From UBA5868 sp964482025 (lineage in GTDB: Bacteria > Pseudomonadota > Gammaproteobacteria > Pseudomonadales > Cellvibrionaceae): DNA of 44,601 nt. This document shows positions 24,114 to 32,001 of this stretch, piece after piece. Made by a program: the position numbers and the translations under genes. The number at the start of each line of letters is the position of its first letter. Within the stretch, counting starts at the first letter, position 1. The notes under the pieces were generated by a model. The model did no database searches. It had not been told where the DNA came from and worked only from the letters and a program-made list of their open reading frames with translations. The stretch is from the NCBI GenBank assembly GCA_964482025.1, contig CAYZVN010000019.1, forward strand, positions 1 to 44,601, written 5' to 3'.

Positions 24114-24713
24114 GTGTCAATTATCTTTGTTGAATCCTGCAAGTTGCCGACCCCCTGGGGGATGTTTGAGATGCACGGCTTCAGTGATACCGCAACGGTT
24201 AAAGAGCATGTCGTGCTTACCATGGGCGATGTGCGTACTCCAGAGCCGGTATTGATTCGTGTGCACTCGGAGTGTTTAACGGGTGATGCTCTGTTTAGTT
24301 TGCGCTGTGACTGTGGTGCCCAGCTGCAGGCGGCTATGCACAAAATCGCCCTTGCCGGTCGCGGCGCAATTTTTTATTTGCGCCAAGAAGGTCGCGGCAT
24401 CGGTTTGCTGAATAAAGTGCGCGCCTATCACCTGCAGGACAAAGGTGCGGACACAGTAGAGGCAAACGAGCGCTTGGGCTTTGGTGCCGATATGCGCGAT
24501 TACTCGCTGTTGCGACCTATGTTCGAGCATTTCGGCATTCATCAAGTGAAGTTGATGACCAATAATCCGCGCAAAATCAAAGCGCTGGAAGAGCAGGGGA
24601 TTCGGGTTGTCGAGCGCTTGCAGCACGACACGGGGCGCAACCCTCACAACCAGCACTATCTGGAAACCAAACGCGGTAAGCTCGGCCATTTGTTCGGCGA
24701 TGAAGCCTCTTGA
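24114..24713 (+). CDS. ribA: GTP cyclohydrolase II
   Basis: A 199-residue enzyme for the first committed step of riboflavin synthesis, opening the GTP imidazole ring. The zinc site is complete: Cys54 in RVHSECLTGD and Cys65/Cys67 in LRCDCGAQL. REEGRGIG-type residues are present as RQEGRGIGLLNKVRAY, and TNNPRKIKALEEQGI completes the family pattern. The start is GTG at 24114 with TAAGG upstream. It complements the degenerate second half of the RibBA-type protein in the same cluster and closes the rib operon. Confidence 0.97.
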   Translation: MSIIFVESCKLPTPWGMFEMHGFSDTATVKEHVVLTMGDVRTPEPVLIRVHSECLTGDALFSLRCDCGAQLQAAMHKIALAGRGAIFYLRQEGRGIGLLNKVRAYHLQDKGADTVEANERLGFGADMRDYSLLRPMFEHFGIHQVKLMTNNPRKIKALEEQGIRVVERLQHDTGRNPHNQHYLETKRGKLGHLFGDEAS

Positions 24714-24913
24714 GTTTTATGTTTCGCTGCGTTTAGTGAATTTGTTTAGCAATTTATTTCATTACCTCTTCGATGTTTTCTCCGGTCGCTATGGTTTATT
24801 ATGCGACTCCACTTTTCTGTCGCAGGGCAGCATTTCGGACTGGTATTCTCCGGCTGCCTAGGATTGTCGAGCTTCGCGAAAGACGAAGCGGTTCTATATC
24901 CGAGGAACATCGG

Positions 24914-26857
24914 TTGTCACGCAACGCCTTCCTGTACGGTCTGCCGCTTCTCGCCTGTCTTGGGGGGATAGCCTTCCTGTCGGTCAATACACAGGCGAGA
25001 GAAGTTAAGCCAAAGCCGGTTGCGCTTATCGATCTCAGTATCGAGGAGTTGGCGCGCTTGCCGGTGACCTCAGTATCGCGTCGCCCCGCACCGCTCGCCA
25101 CTGCGGCAGCCTCTATCTATGTCATCACAGGTGAAGATATTCGCCGTTCGGGCGCAACCTCGTTGCCCGAAGCGCTGCGCCTCGCCCCGAATTTGCAAGT
25201 GGCAAGAGTGAATGCGCGCAACTATGCCATCGCCGCGCGCGGTTTTAACGGCGTTCTGGCGAATAAGTTGTTGGTGATGATCGACGGGCGCACCGTCTAT
25301 TCACCGCTGTTTTCAGGCGTTTTTTGGGATGCACAGGACGTGTTGCTAGAAGATGTTGAGCGCATCGAAGTGGTGAGCGGACCGGGCTCGACTTTGTGGG
25401 GGCCCAACGCTGTCAACGGCGTGATCAATATCACCACCAAGCCCGCGAGTGACACTCACGGCTCACGGCTGGTGGTCGGTGGCAGTATGATGGAGCGCCA
25501 GGTCGCCAGTCGCTATGGTGGCCACTTTGGCGATCACGGCCACTTCCGCGTCTATGCCAAGCATCATCACCAGAATGACGTTACCACCGCCGCAGGTCGG
25601 CCCAGTCACAGCGGCATGCATCGGACTACCGCAGGTGTGCGCACGGATTGGCTCGATGAAGAGCGCCATTTGACCTTGCAGAGTGAGGTGCTCAGCGCGC
25701 GACTTCAGCTACCTCTGGCAGAGGAGGCAGAGTTGACTGGCGCGCAGCTATTTGCCCGGCTTAAACAGCGTATGGATGGCGATTCGGAAGTGTTAATCCA
25801 AGCCTATCTGGATCACCGCCAGCGCTACCAGCCGAACCTTATGGATCAGCATTTAAACGCGCTGGATTTCGACCTTCAACACAGTGTGCGTTTGGGGCGG
25901 CGTCACAATCTCGTATGGGGCGGCGGCCACAGGTACATTCACGACAATACCGTCGGCAGCGCCCGTGCTTTTTTCATACCCGAGCGCAAACTGATGAATT
26001 GGACCAGTTTGTTCGCCCAGAATGACATCGATCTGTTTGATGCGGTCCATTTAACGCTGGGCGTGAAGCTGGAGCGCAACCCCTACACCGGTTGGGAATC
26101 GCTGCCCAACCTGCGTTTGTCCTATGCCCCGTCGCGGGCCAACTACTTGCTGTGGGGCGCCCTGTCGCGTTCGGTGCGCTCACCCTCCAGATTCGATCGC
26201 GAGCTCTTTATGACCGCCGACGACTCGCAACTTAATTCACGTGAACTCATCCATAAAGGCAGCCCCGATTTTGTCTCCGAAATCGCTCGGGTAGTGGAGT
26301 TTGGCTATCGCGCGCAACCGCGCCACAACTTGTCTTTGTCCACTACTTTCTTTTACAGCCAATACGATCGCTTGCGCACGCTGGAGCCGGAGCCCGACGG
26401 CATTACTCAATTTCACAATTTCGCGGAAGCGAATGTGTATGGCGTAGAGTTCTGGAGCGGATGGCAGGTGTCGCCGCGTTGGCGCTTGGGCGCCGGACTG
26501 ATGGCACAGACCTTGGATATGGATTTATTGCCACAGAGCCGAGACGCGGTGAGTGCGACCAATATTGCCAGTCGCGATCCGGAAATCAGTTGGCAACTGC
26601 GCTCCTCCCTGACACTGACAGACAATCTGGAAGTAGACGCATTTTTTCGCCATGTGGGCGAGCTTGGTGAAGCCGCCACCGCAACTCCGGCCTATTCATC
26701 CCTCGACTTGCGATGTGGCTGGCGCTTGGGATCCGCTTGGGAGCTGTCGCTGGTTGGACAGAATCTGCTGGATGCAGCCCACCCTGAGTTTGGCACGGCA
26801 CCGGACTACAGCGAGTTCCGCCGCGCTCTCTACGTGAAGTTGTTATGGGACTTTTAG
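24914..26857 (+). CDS. TonB-dependent receptor
   Basis: A 647-residue outer-membrane receptor. A signal peptide (NAFLYGLPLLACLGGIAFL, cleavage near NTQA) is followed by DLSIEELARLPVTSVSRRP and the plug domain (SIYVITGEDIRRSGATSLPE, RGFNGVLANKLLVMIDGRTV, VERIEVVSGPGSTLWGPNAV, NGVINI), then a 22-strand-type barrel ending in an aromatic F (LYVKLLWDF). The plug style is shared by receptors found next to YfiR-family genes; the ligand is unknown. I chose TTG at 24914 because GAGGA lies 7 bases upstream and it gives a clean signal peptide; extension to 24773 adds 47 unlikely residues. The 3' end overlaps the YfiR-family gene by 13 bases. Confidence 0.92.
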   Translation: MSRNAFLYGLPLLACLGGIAFLSVNTQAREVKPKPVALIDLSIEELARLPVTSVSRRPAPLATAAASIYVITGEDIRRSGATSLPEALRLAPNLQVARVNARNYAIAARGFNGVLANKLLVMIDGRTVYSPLFSGVFWDAQDVLLEDVERIEVVSGPGSTLWGPNAVNGVINITTKPASDTHGSRLVVGGSMMERQVASRYGGHFGDHGHFRVYAKHHHQNDVTTAAGRPSHSGMHRTTAGVRTDWLDEERHLTLQSEVLSARLQLPLAEEAELTGAQLFARLKQRMDGDSEVLIQAYLDHRQRYQPNLMDQHLNALDFDLQHSVRLGRRHNLVWGGGHRYIHDNTVGSARAFFIPERKLMNWTSLFAQNDIDLFDAVHLTLGVKLERNPYTGWESLPNLRLSYAPSRANYLLWGALSRSVRSPSRFDRELFMTADDSQLNSRELIHKGSPDFVSEIARVVEFGYRAQPRHNLSLSTTFFYSQYDRLRTLEPEPDGITQFHNFAEANVYGVEFWSGWQVSPRWRLGAGLMAQTLDMDLLPQSRDAVSATNIASRDPEISWQLRSSLTLTDNLEVDAFFRHVGELGEAATATPAYSSLDLRCGWRLGSAWELSLVGQNLLDAAHPEFGTAPDYSEFRRALYVKLLWDF

Positions 26858-27447
26858 TGCGCTCCGGTGAACTTTTATACCCCCTATGGCACCGAGGCTA
26901 CCGAGTGATCCTGCTGTGGTCGCTTATGGTACTGCTATCGCCGACAATCGCGGCAAATGAGCTGCTCGAGACCAATCTCGAGCGTCAAGTTAAGGCGGCC
27001 ATGCTCTATAAGTTTCTCGGTTATGTGGAGTGGCCGGCGGAGTCGTTCGCGACACCTATGTCACCCTATGTGATCGCGGTGGCGGGCGCGTCGGATGTCT
27101 TGGGTGAATTGCGCCATATCACGGCGGATCGTACCGTCAATCAGCGGCCAATAATGGTGCAGAAAGTCACCAGCAAATCGGATTTGACTGGGGTTCATCT
27201 GTTGTTCGTTGGCCAGAGCAATAGCGAGACCCTGCACAGGCGCTTAATACGACGAGCTAGGGAGCACAGTGTGGTAACAGTGACGGAAAATGAGCGGGGG
27301 CTGCGGCAGGGCAGTGTGATCAACTTCCGCTTGATCGATGACCGTATAGGTTTCGATATTTCCTTGGTCAATGCGGGCGTACATAAGCTTAAACTGAGTG
27401 CCCGTTTACTTTCCGTGGCGTCCTATGTGGAGACGGACGGTCTGTGA
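26845..27447 (+). CDS. YfiR-family periplasmic protein
   Basis: A 200-residue protein with an N-terminal hydrophobic signal (VILLWSLMVLLSPTIAANE) and a YfiR-type domain: QVKAAMLYKFLGYVEWP near the mature start, IAVAGASDVLGELRHI, GVHLLFVGQSN, and INFRLIDDRIGFDISLVNAG. In Pseudomonas YfiR is a periplasmic inhibitor of a membrane diguanylate cyclase. Here it sits between a TonB-dependent receptor (13-base overlap) and a hybrid histidine kinase (4-base overlap), so it likely senses or relays receptor state to the kinase. Confidence 0.88.
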   Translation: MGLLVRSGELLYPLWHRGYRVILLWSLMVLLSPTIAANELLETNLERQVKAAMLYKFLGYVEWPAESFATPMSPYVIAVAGASDVLGELRHITADRTVNQRPIMVQKVTSKSDLTGVHLLFVGQSNSETLHRRLIRRAREHSVVTVTENERGLRQGSVINFRLIDDRIGFDISLVNAGVHKLKLSARLLSVASYVETDGL

Positions 27448-29327
27448 ATATTGTTCGTTACGTACAGCGGTCGGTATCGCGGAAATTGATGTTGGTGGTT
27501 CTGGCAACCACGTTTCTCGCACTGTTCGCGTACGGCTTGGTGATGCTCATTTACGATTTGCGCACCTATCACGACACTTGGGTAAAAGACCTTACCACTC
27601 AGGCCAACATTATTGCCGAAGTCAGCGCACCTGCGCTGGAATTCAACGACCCGCAGACGGCTCGCGAAAACCTTAACCTGCTGAGCACCCGGCGCTCGAT
27701 CCTCCAAGCTGCCATTTACACTTCTACCGGCGCAGTATTCGCCAGCTATACCACGGAAGAAGAGCGACCTCAGCCGCTGCTGACGGGGCCTGCCGATGGT
27801 TATTTGGTACATGGTGACCGCATCACCGTGGTGCATCCCATTGTCAAAAATGGTGCTTCTCTCGGGGCCGTTTATATTCTTGCACGCTACGAAGCCCAGG
27901 CGCGCCTGACCAGTTATGCGGTGATCTTGGTGGGGGTGATGGTGGCGAGCTTAAGCCTCGCGTTGCTGATTTCCATCTGGTTGCAGGCGGCACTCACCCG
28001 GCCATTGTTTGCGGTGACCAATGTGGCCCGCGAAGTCATGCAGCGCCGGGATTTTTCTCTGCGCGCGGAAAAATTCTCCGAAGATGAAATCGGCATTCTG
28101 GTGGATGCCTTCAACGATATGTTGAGCGAAGTGGAAAAGCGCGCCCGCGCATTGGAGGATTCCAACCGCTCGCTGGAGCACGAAATGACGGAGCGCCAAG
28201 CGGCCGAGCGTGCGCTCTTGCAGGCCGATAAGCGCAAGGACGAATTTCTTGCCACGCTGGCGCACGAGTTGCGCAATCCGCTGGCGCCCCTGCTGAACGG
28301 GCTGCGCATTTTGCGCTTGGCAGAGCGCGACTCTCAGCAGGTGCGCGATGCCCAGGAAATTATGGAGCGGCAGCTGCGCCAGATGGTGAGATTGGTGGAT
28401 GATCTGCTCGATGTTTCCCGCATCACCACTGGCAAGTTGACCATCAGTACCAGCTGCATCGCTGTGCGTGAGGTGATGCAGGCAGCGGTGGAAACCTGCG
28501 GCGCATTTATCGAAGCCTGCGGCCACCGTCTCGAAGTGGTGTTTCCGGAAGAAGATCTCTATCTCGAAGGCGACAGCGTGCGCCTGTCCCAGGTATTCGC
28601 CAATCTGCTCAATAACAGCGCTAAATACACCAATTGCGGCGGCCAGATACGTTTTGCCGCCCACCGTGAAGGCGCACAAGTGGTGGTAGAGGTCAGCGAC
28701 AACGGTATCGGCATTGCCACCGAGATGCTGCCGGAAATTTTTCAGATGTTTACCCAAGTGGACTACTCACTGGAACGCACCCAGGCGGGCCTCGGTGTAG
28801 GCTTAGCACTGTCACAGCGGCTTGTGGAATTGCATGGGGGCAGTCTGGTAGCCATGAGCGATGGCATCGGCAAGGGCAGTGTATTTCGGGTCAGGCTCGA
28901 CCTAGTAGACCGCCAGACGAGGGCGCCAGAGGACTTGACGGCCCACCAGCAGGATACGGTGTCGTATCGCATTCTGTTGGTGGATGACAACGTGGACTTT
29001 GTCACCAGCATGGCTTCGCTGTTGACGCTGCTGGGGCACGAGGTCAAGACCGTTAATGACGGTGTCAGCGCCCTTAGGGTCGCCGCTGATTTTGCTCCGG
29101 ATTACGCGTTTCTGGACATCGGCATGCCGGGCCTGAATGGCTACGACCTGGCGCGCCGCCTGCGTGAGCTTCCCGCTACCGCCAACTGCGTCCTCACTGC
29201 GGTGACAGGGTGGGGGCAAGACAAAGACCGCGAGCTTTCCCGCGACGCCGGCTTCGACTACCACCTCGTCAAACCGGTTGAATTGGCGCGAATTCTCGAA
29301 GTGCTGGAAGCGGGGCCTCGCTCATAG
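27444..29327 (+). CDS. Hybrid sensor histidine kinase/response regulator
   Basis: A 627-residue inner-membrane kinase: TM1 about 14-36, a ~110-residue periplasmic sensor (CHASE8-like) at 40-150, TM2 about 156-180, HAMP about 182-235, HisKA with phospho-His274 in LAHELRNPLAPLLNGL, an HATPase domain with N box NNSAKY (390-395), G1 DNGIGIA and G2 GLGVGLALS, and a C-terminal receiver domain with phospho-Asp558 (FLDIGMPGLNGYD). No output DNA-binding domain is present, so a phosphorelay to another protein or self-modulation is expected. The GTG start overlaps the YfiR-family stop (GTGA), indicating strict coupling within the receptor-YfiR-kinase unit. Confidence 0.93.
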   Translation: MNIVRYVQRSVSRKLMLVVLATTFLALFAYGLVMLIYDLRTYHDTWVKDLTTQANIIAEVSAPALEFNDPQTARENLNLLSTRRSILQAAIYTSTGAVFASYTTEEERPQPLLTGPADGYLVHGDRITVVHPIVKNGASLGAVYILARYEAQARLTSYAVILVGVMVASLSLALLISIWLQAALTRPLFAVTNVAREVMQRRDFSLRAEKFSEDEIGILVDAFNDMLSEVEKRARALEDSNRSLEHEMTERQAAERALLQADKRKDEFLATLAHELRNPLAPLLNGLRILRLAERDSQQVRDAQEIMERQLRQMVRLVDDLLDVSRITTGKLTISTSCIAVREVMQAAVETCGAFIEACGHRLEVVFPEEDLYLEGDSVRLSQVFANLLNNSAKYTNCGGQIRFAAHREGAQVVVEVSDNGIGIATEMLPEIFQMFTQVDYSLERTQAGLGVGLALSQRLVELHGGSLVAMSDGIGKGSVFRVRLDLVDRQTRAPEDLTAHQQDTVSYRILLVDDNVDFVTSMASLLTLLGHEVKTVNDGVSALRVAADFAPDYAFLDIGMPGLNGYDLARRLRELPATANCVLTAVTGWGQDKDRELSRDAGFDYHLVKPVELARILEVLEAGPRS

Positions 29328-29374
29328 AGTGGGGAATTTGTGGACTATCCGTGGTCGAAACCAAAAGACTCTAC

Positions 29375-29405
29375 TAAATACGCCAAAGCCTCTCTTAAAT
29401 ACGCC
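29375..29405. repeat. Direct repeat TAAATACGCC, two copies
   Basis: Identical 10-base copies at 29375-29384 and 29396-29405, 21 bases apart (two helical turns), both preceded by pyrimidine-rich TCT motifs. They lie 54-84 bases before the small protein gene at 29459 and could be a regulator site. Confidence 0.5.
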
Positions 29406-29458
29406 CTTGTTGGCCACTTGAGAGACCATGATTAGGGTTATGCCTGAGGAGCGACACC

Positions 29459-29650
29459 ATGAGCCAAACCAAACCCCCCGCTGACCAAGAACCCCATGCC
29501 TCTCACCCAGAGTCCTCCGCGCCACCTTGCCACCACGAGCGCGATTACCGCTTGAGCCGCCGTGACGCCGCCGCCGGTGCGCCAGCCGATGCTTCCGTTA
29601 CCGGGGAGGAAGATCCCGGTGCGGGGTTGGAATTCCTGGTGAAGAAGTGA
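29459..29650 (+). CDS. Small hypothetical protein
   Basis: A 63-residue, Pro/His/Ala-rich, polar protein with no signal, membrane segment or recognised domain. A strong ribosome site (TGAGGAGCG, 7 bases before ATG) and directly repeated sequence upstream argue that it is translated. The composition suggests it is largely disordered except perhaps at the C-terminus (GLEFLVKK). It is not co-transcribed in any obvious way with the kinase, which ends 131 bases earlier. Function unknown. Confidence 0.55.
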   Translation: MSQTKPPADQEPHASHPESSAPPCHHERDYRLSRRDAAAGAPADASVTGEEDPGAGLEFLVKK

Positions 29651-29872
29651 AACTTACTTTTCTTTAGCATGGAAAATCTCCTTGTTTTCGCTTGTGCCAT
29701 ATAAGCGGGTCTTATGGAGGTTAGTGTATTGCGTCACAGCTGGACGAAATTAGCCTAGTTCGCCGGCTGTCAGGATAAAGCTCAGCTACTCCGTGGCCAC
29801 CGCAAGATCCGGGTCGCTTTCCTATTACCCCTGCAACATAATCCGTTGGATTGTGACTTCCGGCGGTTTCTT

Positions 29873-30706
29873 ATGAGTTCTTCCGACTCCGATTATCAGC
29901 GCATCAGCAAAGCTATCGAATTTTTAGTGGCGCAGGCCTCGGCGCAGCCGTCTTTGGATAAGGTGGCGGCTCATGTGGGGTTGAGTCCGTTTCACTTCCA
30001 GCGTCTGTTCAGCCGCTGGGCGGGGGTGACGCCCAAGCGTTTTTTGCAGGTGCTTACGGTGGAGCGGGCCAAGGCCTTATTGCGCGAGTCGGCCTCTTTA
30101 TGGGACGTAACCCAGACCTTGGGATTGAGCAGCGGCTCGCGCCTTTACGATCATTTTGTCCAGTTGGAGGCGCTGACGCCCGGCGAATTCAAGAGCGCTG
30201 GCAGCGGTGTGGTTATCGACTACGGTATCCACGAAACGCCTTTTGGACCCGCTTTTATAGCCGAGACGCCGCGCGGCATATGCCGTTTAGCATTTCTCGG
30301 CGAGGGTGGACTGGAGGAGCAGTTGCAGGAAGTGCGCCGGCACTGGCGACATGCAGATTTAAGGGCAAATACGGATGCCACCGCGGCGAAGATCCCGCAG
30401 TTGTTCGCGGCAACGTCGGATCGTCCTCTGTCCCTCTGCGTGGTGGGGACCAACTTTCAGATTAATGTTTGGCGTGCATTGCTGCGTATTCCTGCCGGTA
30501 CCTTGGTGACTTACAACCAAGTCGCCAGAGCCATTCAGCAGCCAACCGCCGCCCGTGCCGTGGGCACGGCTATAGGTGCCAACCCTATTGCGGTGGCGAT
30601 TCCGTGTCACAGAGTAATTCAGCAAAGTGGCGCGCTGGGCGGGTATCGTTGGGGCGAGGTGCGTAAACACGCCTTGCACGCTTGGGAGACTGCGCGGCTG
30701 GTTTAA
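29873..30706 (+). CDS. AraC-HTH / methylated-DNA-protein-cysteine methyltransferase fusion
   Basis: A 277-residue protein. An AraC-type helix-turn-helix occupies residues 10-105 (LDKVAAHVGLSPFHFQRLFS and the second helix pair to LTPGEF). The C-terminal O6-alkylguanine-DNA alkyltransferase domain has the alkyl-acceptor Cys245 in IPCHRV and TYNQVARAI. It repairs O6-methylguanine by irreversible transfer to Cys245 and may also regulate transcription like Ada. The N-terminal Ada domain that takes methyl from phosphotriesters is absent. ATG at 29873 was preferred to TTG at 29846. A palindromic repeat element and a terminator follow before the convergent GH16 gene. Confidence 0.93.
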   Translation: MSSSDSDYQRISKAIEFLVAQASAQPSLDKVAAHVGLSPFHFQRLFSRWAGVTPKRFLQVLTVERAKALLRESASLWDVTQTLGLSSGSRLYDHFVQLEALTPGEFKSAGSGVVIDYGIHETPFGPAFIAETPRGICRLAFLGEGGLEEQLQEVRRHWRHADLRANTDATAAKIPQLFAATSDRPLSLCVVGTNFQINVWRALLRIPAGTLVTYNQVARAIQQPTAARAVGTAIGANPIAVAIPCHRVIQQSGALGGYRWGEVRKHALHAWETARLV

Positions 30707-30710
30707 CCCC

Positions 30711-30776
30711 ACCGGCTGACTTCGACTCCGCTCAGCCAACGGGTTTTGAGTCAGGTCCCTGAGTGGAGTCGAAGGG
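30711..30776. repeat. REP-like palindromic extragenic element
   Basis: TTCGACTCCGCTCAG (30721-30735) and CTGAGTGGAGTCGAA (30759-30773) are inverted copies matching at 14 of 15 bases, separated by 23 bases. A smaller hairpin (GGCTGA/TCAGCC, 30714-30737) overlaps the left arm. The sequence resembles a dispersed palindromic repeat known in many bacterial genomes, typically intergenic between convergent genes, as here. Confidence 0.7.
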
Positions 30777-30784
30777 CACAGTCC

Positions 30785-30819
30785 CTTAAAACACAAACCC
30801 CAGGTCTGAGCCTGGGGTT
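30785..30819 (-). terminator. Intrinsic terminator of the GH16 gene
   Basis: A 9-bp perfect stem (30819-30811 with 30804-30796) and 6-base loop, followed on the minus strand by TGTGTTTTAAG. It lies about 40 bases past the GH16 stop codon. The plus-strand side lacks a T run, so the main direction is minus. Confidence 0.8.
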
Positions 30820-30859
30820 CGCAACGCGTCTAAGGCGCGCCTTGCAGATCAGCAGTGGA

Positions 30860-31888
30860 TCAGTCTCTGCGACGACCCAGCATCAACAGCATAAAGAAAG
30901 AGAGCAGTGCCAGAGGGTTCAGGGCGCCACCGCCAGATCCGCCGCCAGAGCTTGTATTGCCAGAGGATGAGCTGCTGGATGACGAGCTTGAGCTGCTGCT
31001 GGACGAGCTGCTACTGCTCGATGAACTGCTAGATGAGCTGGAGCTGGAAGAGCTGCTGCTCGACGAGCTGCTTGAACTGCTGCTGGATGAGCTGCTGCCA
31101 GAGTCACCGCTATCGGCGGGTGGAGTGCCGTTGTAGCCTTCCTGTCCTTCGCGGGTCATCGCCAGTACCAGATAACCGTCGCGCACTACGACGTTGTCAA
31201 AGTGGAAATCCAACTGGTTTTCCGCGAAGGTCCAGTCGGCCTTGCCCCAGCGATTGCTGTCAAAGTAGTCGAAATTGTCACGCCAGGCGAGTTCGAAGCC
31301 GTTGCCGGTCCAGCGGTGGTATTCCACCCAGTTGACGAACATATAGACTGGCAGAATGCTGTCGTTCCAGGCGCCGACCCACGCCGGGTTATCGGGGTTC
31401 CAGAAGTTGAGGCGCAGCTGCGCGGGGTTCGTCAGGTCGCCCGCCTGGCCGCCGGTGGTGGTGCGGATCACTTGATCGTTTACCAGCCAGCGAACTTCGT
31501 TGGGTTTCCACTCCAGCGTAAAGGTGTGGTAGGCGTCACCAAAAGATGTGCCTTGAGAGTGGGTTTCGTCGGAATGCGTGGTATTACCGTAACCAGTGAT
31601 GATGTTGCTCTGCCAGGACATAGCGTTGTCTTTGCCGAATACCTCCACATCCACTTCTTCCCAGAAGATTTCGGATATTTCGGAGCCGTCCTTCCATAAG
31701 AAGAAGTTGGAGATAATCCCACTGCCTTTGGCGGCGCGCATACGAACGACGTATTTGCCGTAGAGGTTATCCTCGTAGGTAAAGATCTCTGCGCCTTTAT
31801 AAGGCTTTGCCATCGCTGGCAGCGACACCCCGGCCCAAGCGCAAAGCAGCGCCATGGAGCCGACCGCCATTCTTTTTAGAATTGTCAT
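30860..31888 (-). CDS. Circularly permuted GH16 beta-1,3-1,4-glucanase with poly-Ser linker and GlyGly-CTERM
   Basis: A 342-residue secreted enzyme. The signal peptide is cleaved near SLPAMA|KPYK (27/28). Residues 28-193 carry what is usually the C-terminal part of lichenases, with the catalytic E-x-D-x-E at Glu78, Asp80 and Glu82 (WEEVDVEVFG). Residues 199-255 (DNFDYFDSNRWGKADWTF, then VVVRDGYLVLAMTREG) carry what is usually the N-terminal part. This order matches the naturally permuted Fibrobacter succinogenes 1,3-1,4-beta-glucanase. A run of about 45 Ser (265-309) follows, then GGGSGGG, a hydrophobic helix and RRR, a GlyGly-CTERM surface-anchor signal processed by rhombosortase. It probably cleaves mixed-linkage beta-glucan at the cell surface. 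ATG at 31888 follows GAGGA. Confidence 0.9.
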   Translation of the reverse strand: MTILKRMAVGSMALLCAWAGVSLPAMAKPYKGAEIFTYEDNLYGKYVVRMRAAKGSGIISNFFLWKDGSEISEIFWEEVDVEVFGKDNAMSWQSNIITGYGNTTHSDETHSQGTSFGDAYHTFTLEWKPNEVRWLVNDQVIRTTTGGQAGDLTNPAQLRLNFWNPDNPAWVGAWNDSILPVYMFVNWVEYHRWTGNGFELAWRDNFDYFDSNRWGKADWTFAENQLDFHFDNVVVRDGYLVLAMTREGQEGYNGTPPADSGDSGSSSSSSSSSSSSSSSSSSSSSSSSSSSSSSSSSSSSSSSSSSSSSGNTSSGGGSGGGALNPLALLSFFMLLMLGRRRD

Positions 31889-32001
31889 ATTTATTCCTCG
31901 CAATAATGTTGCTGCTGCACGAATGTGACCGCGTACCATAGGCTGCGCGGTGGGCTATGAGGAGTAAAGTCTCAATTTGCGCCTTGAGCAAACTAAGACC
32001 C

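Noticed and set aside
27951..28757. 268-codon open frame antisense to the hybrid kinase
   Set aside because: The sense strand encodes unmistakable HAMP, HisKA and HATPase motifs. The antisense protein has a Gln/His-rich shadow composition.
30855..31136. Acidic Asp/Glu/Leu-rich open frame opposite the GH16 poly-Ser tract
   Set aside because: It is the reverse complement of mixed Ser codons. The same shadow appears opposite all four poly-Ser linkers (also near 34100-34250, 35820-35940 and 43500-43610), with no ribosome site.
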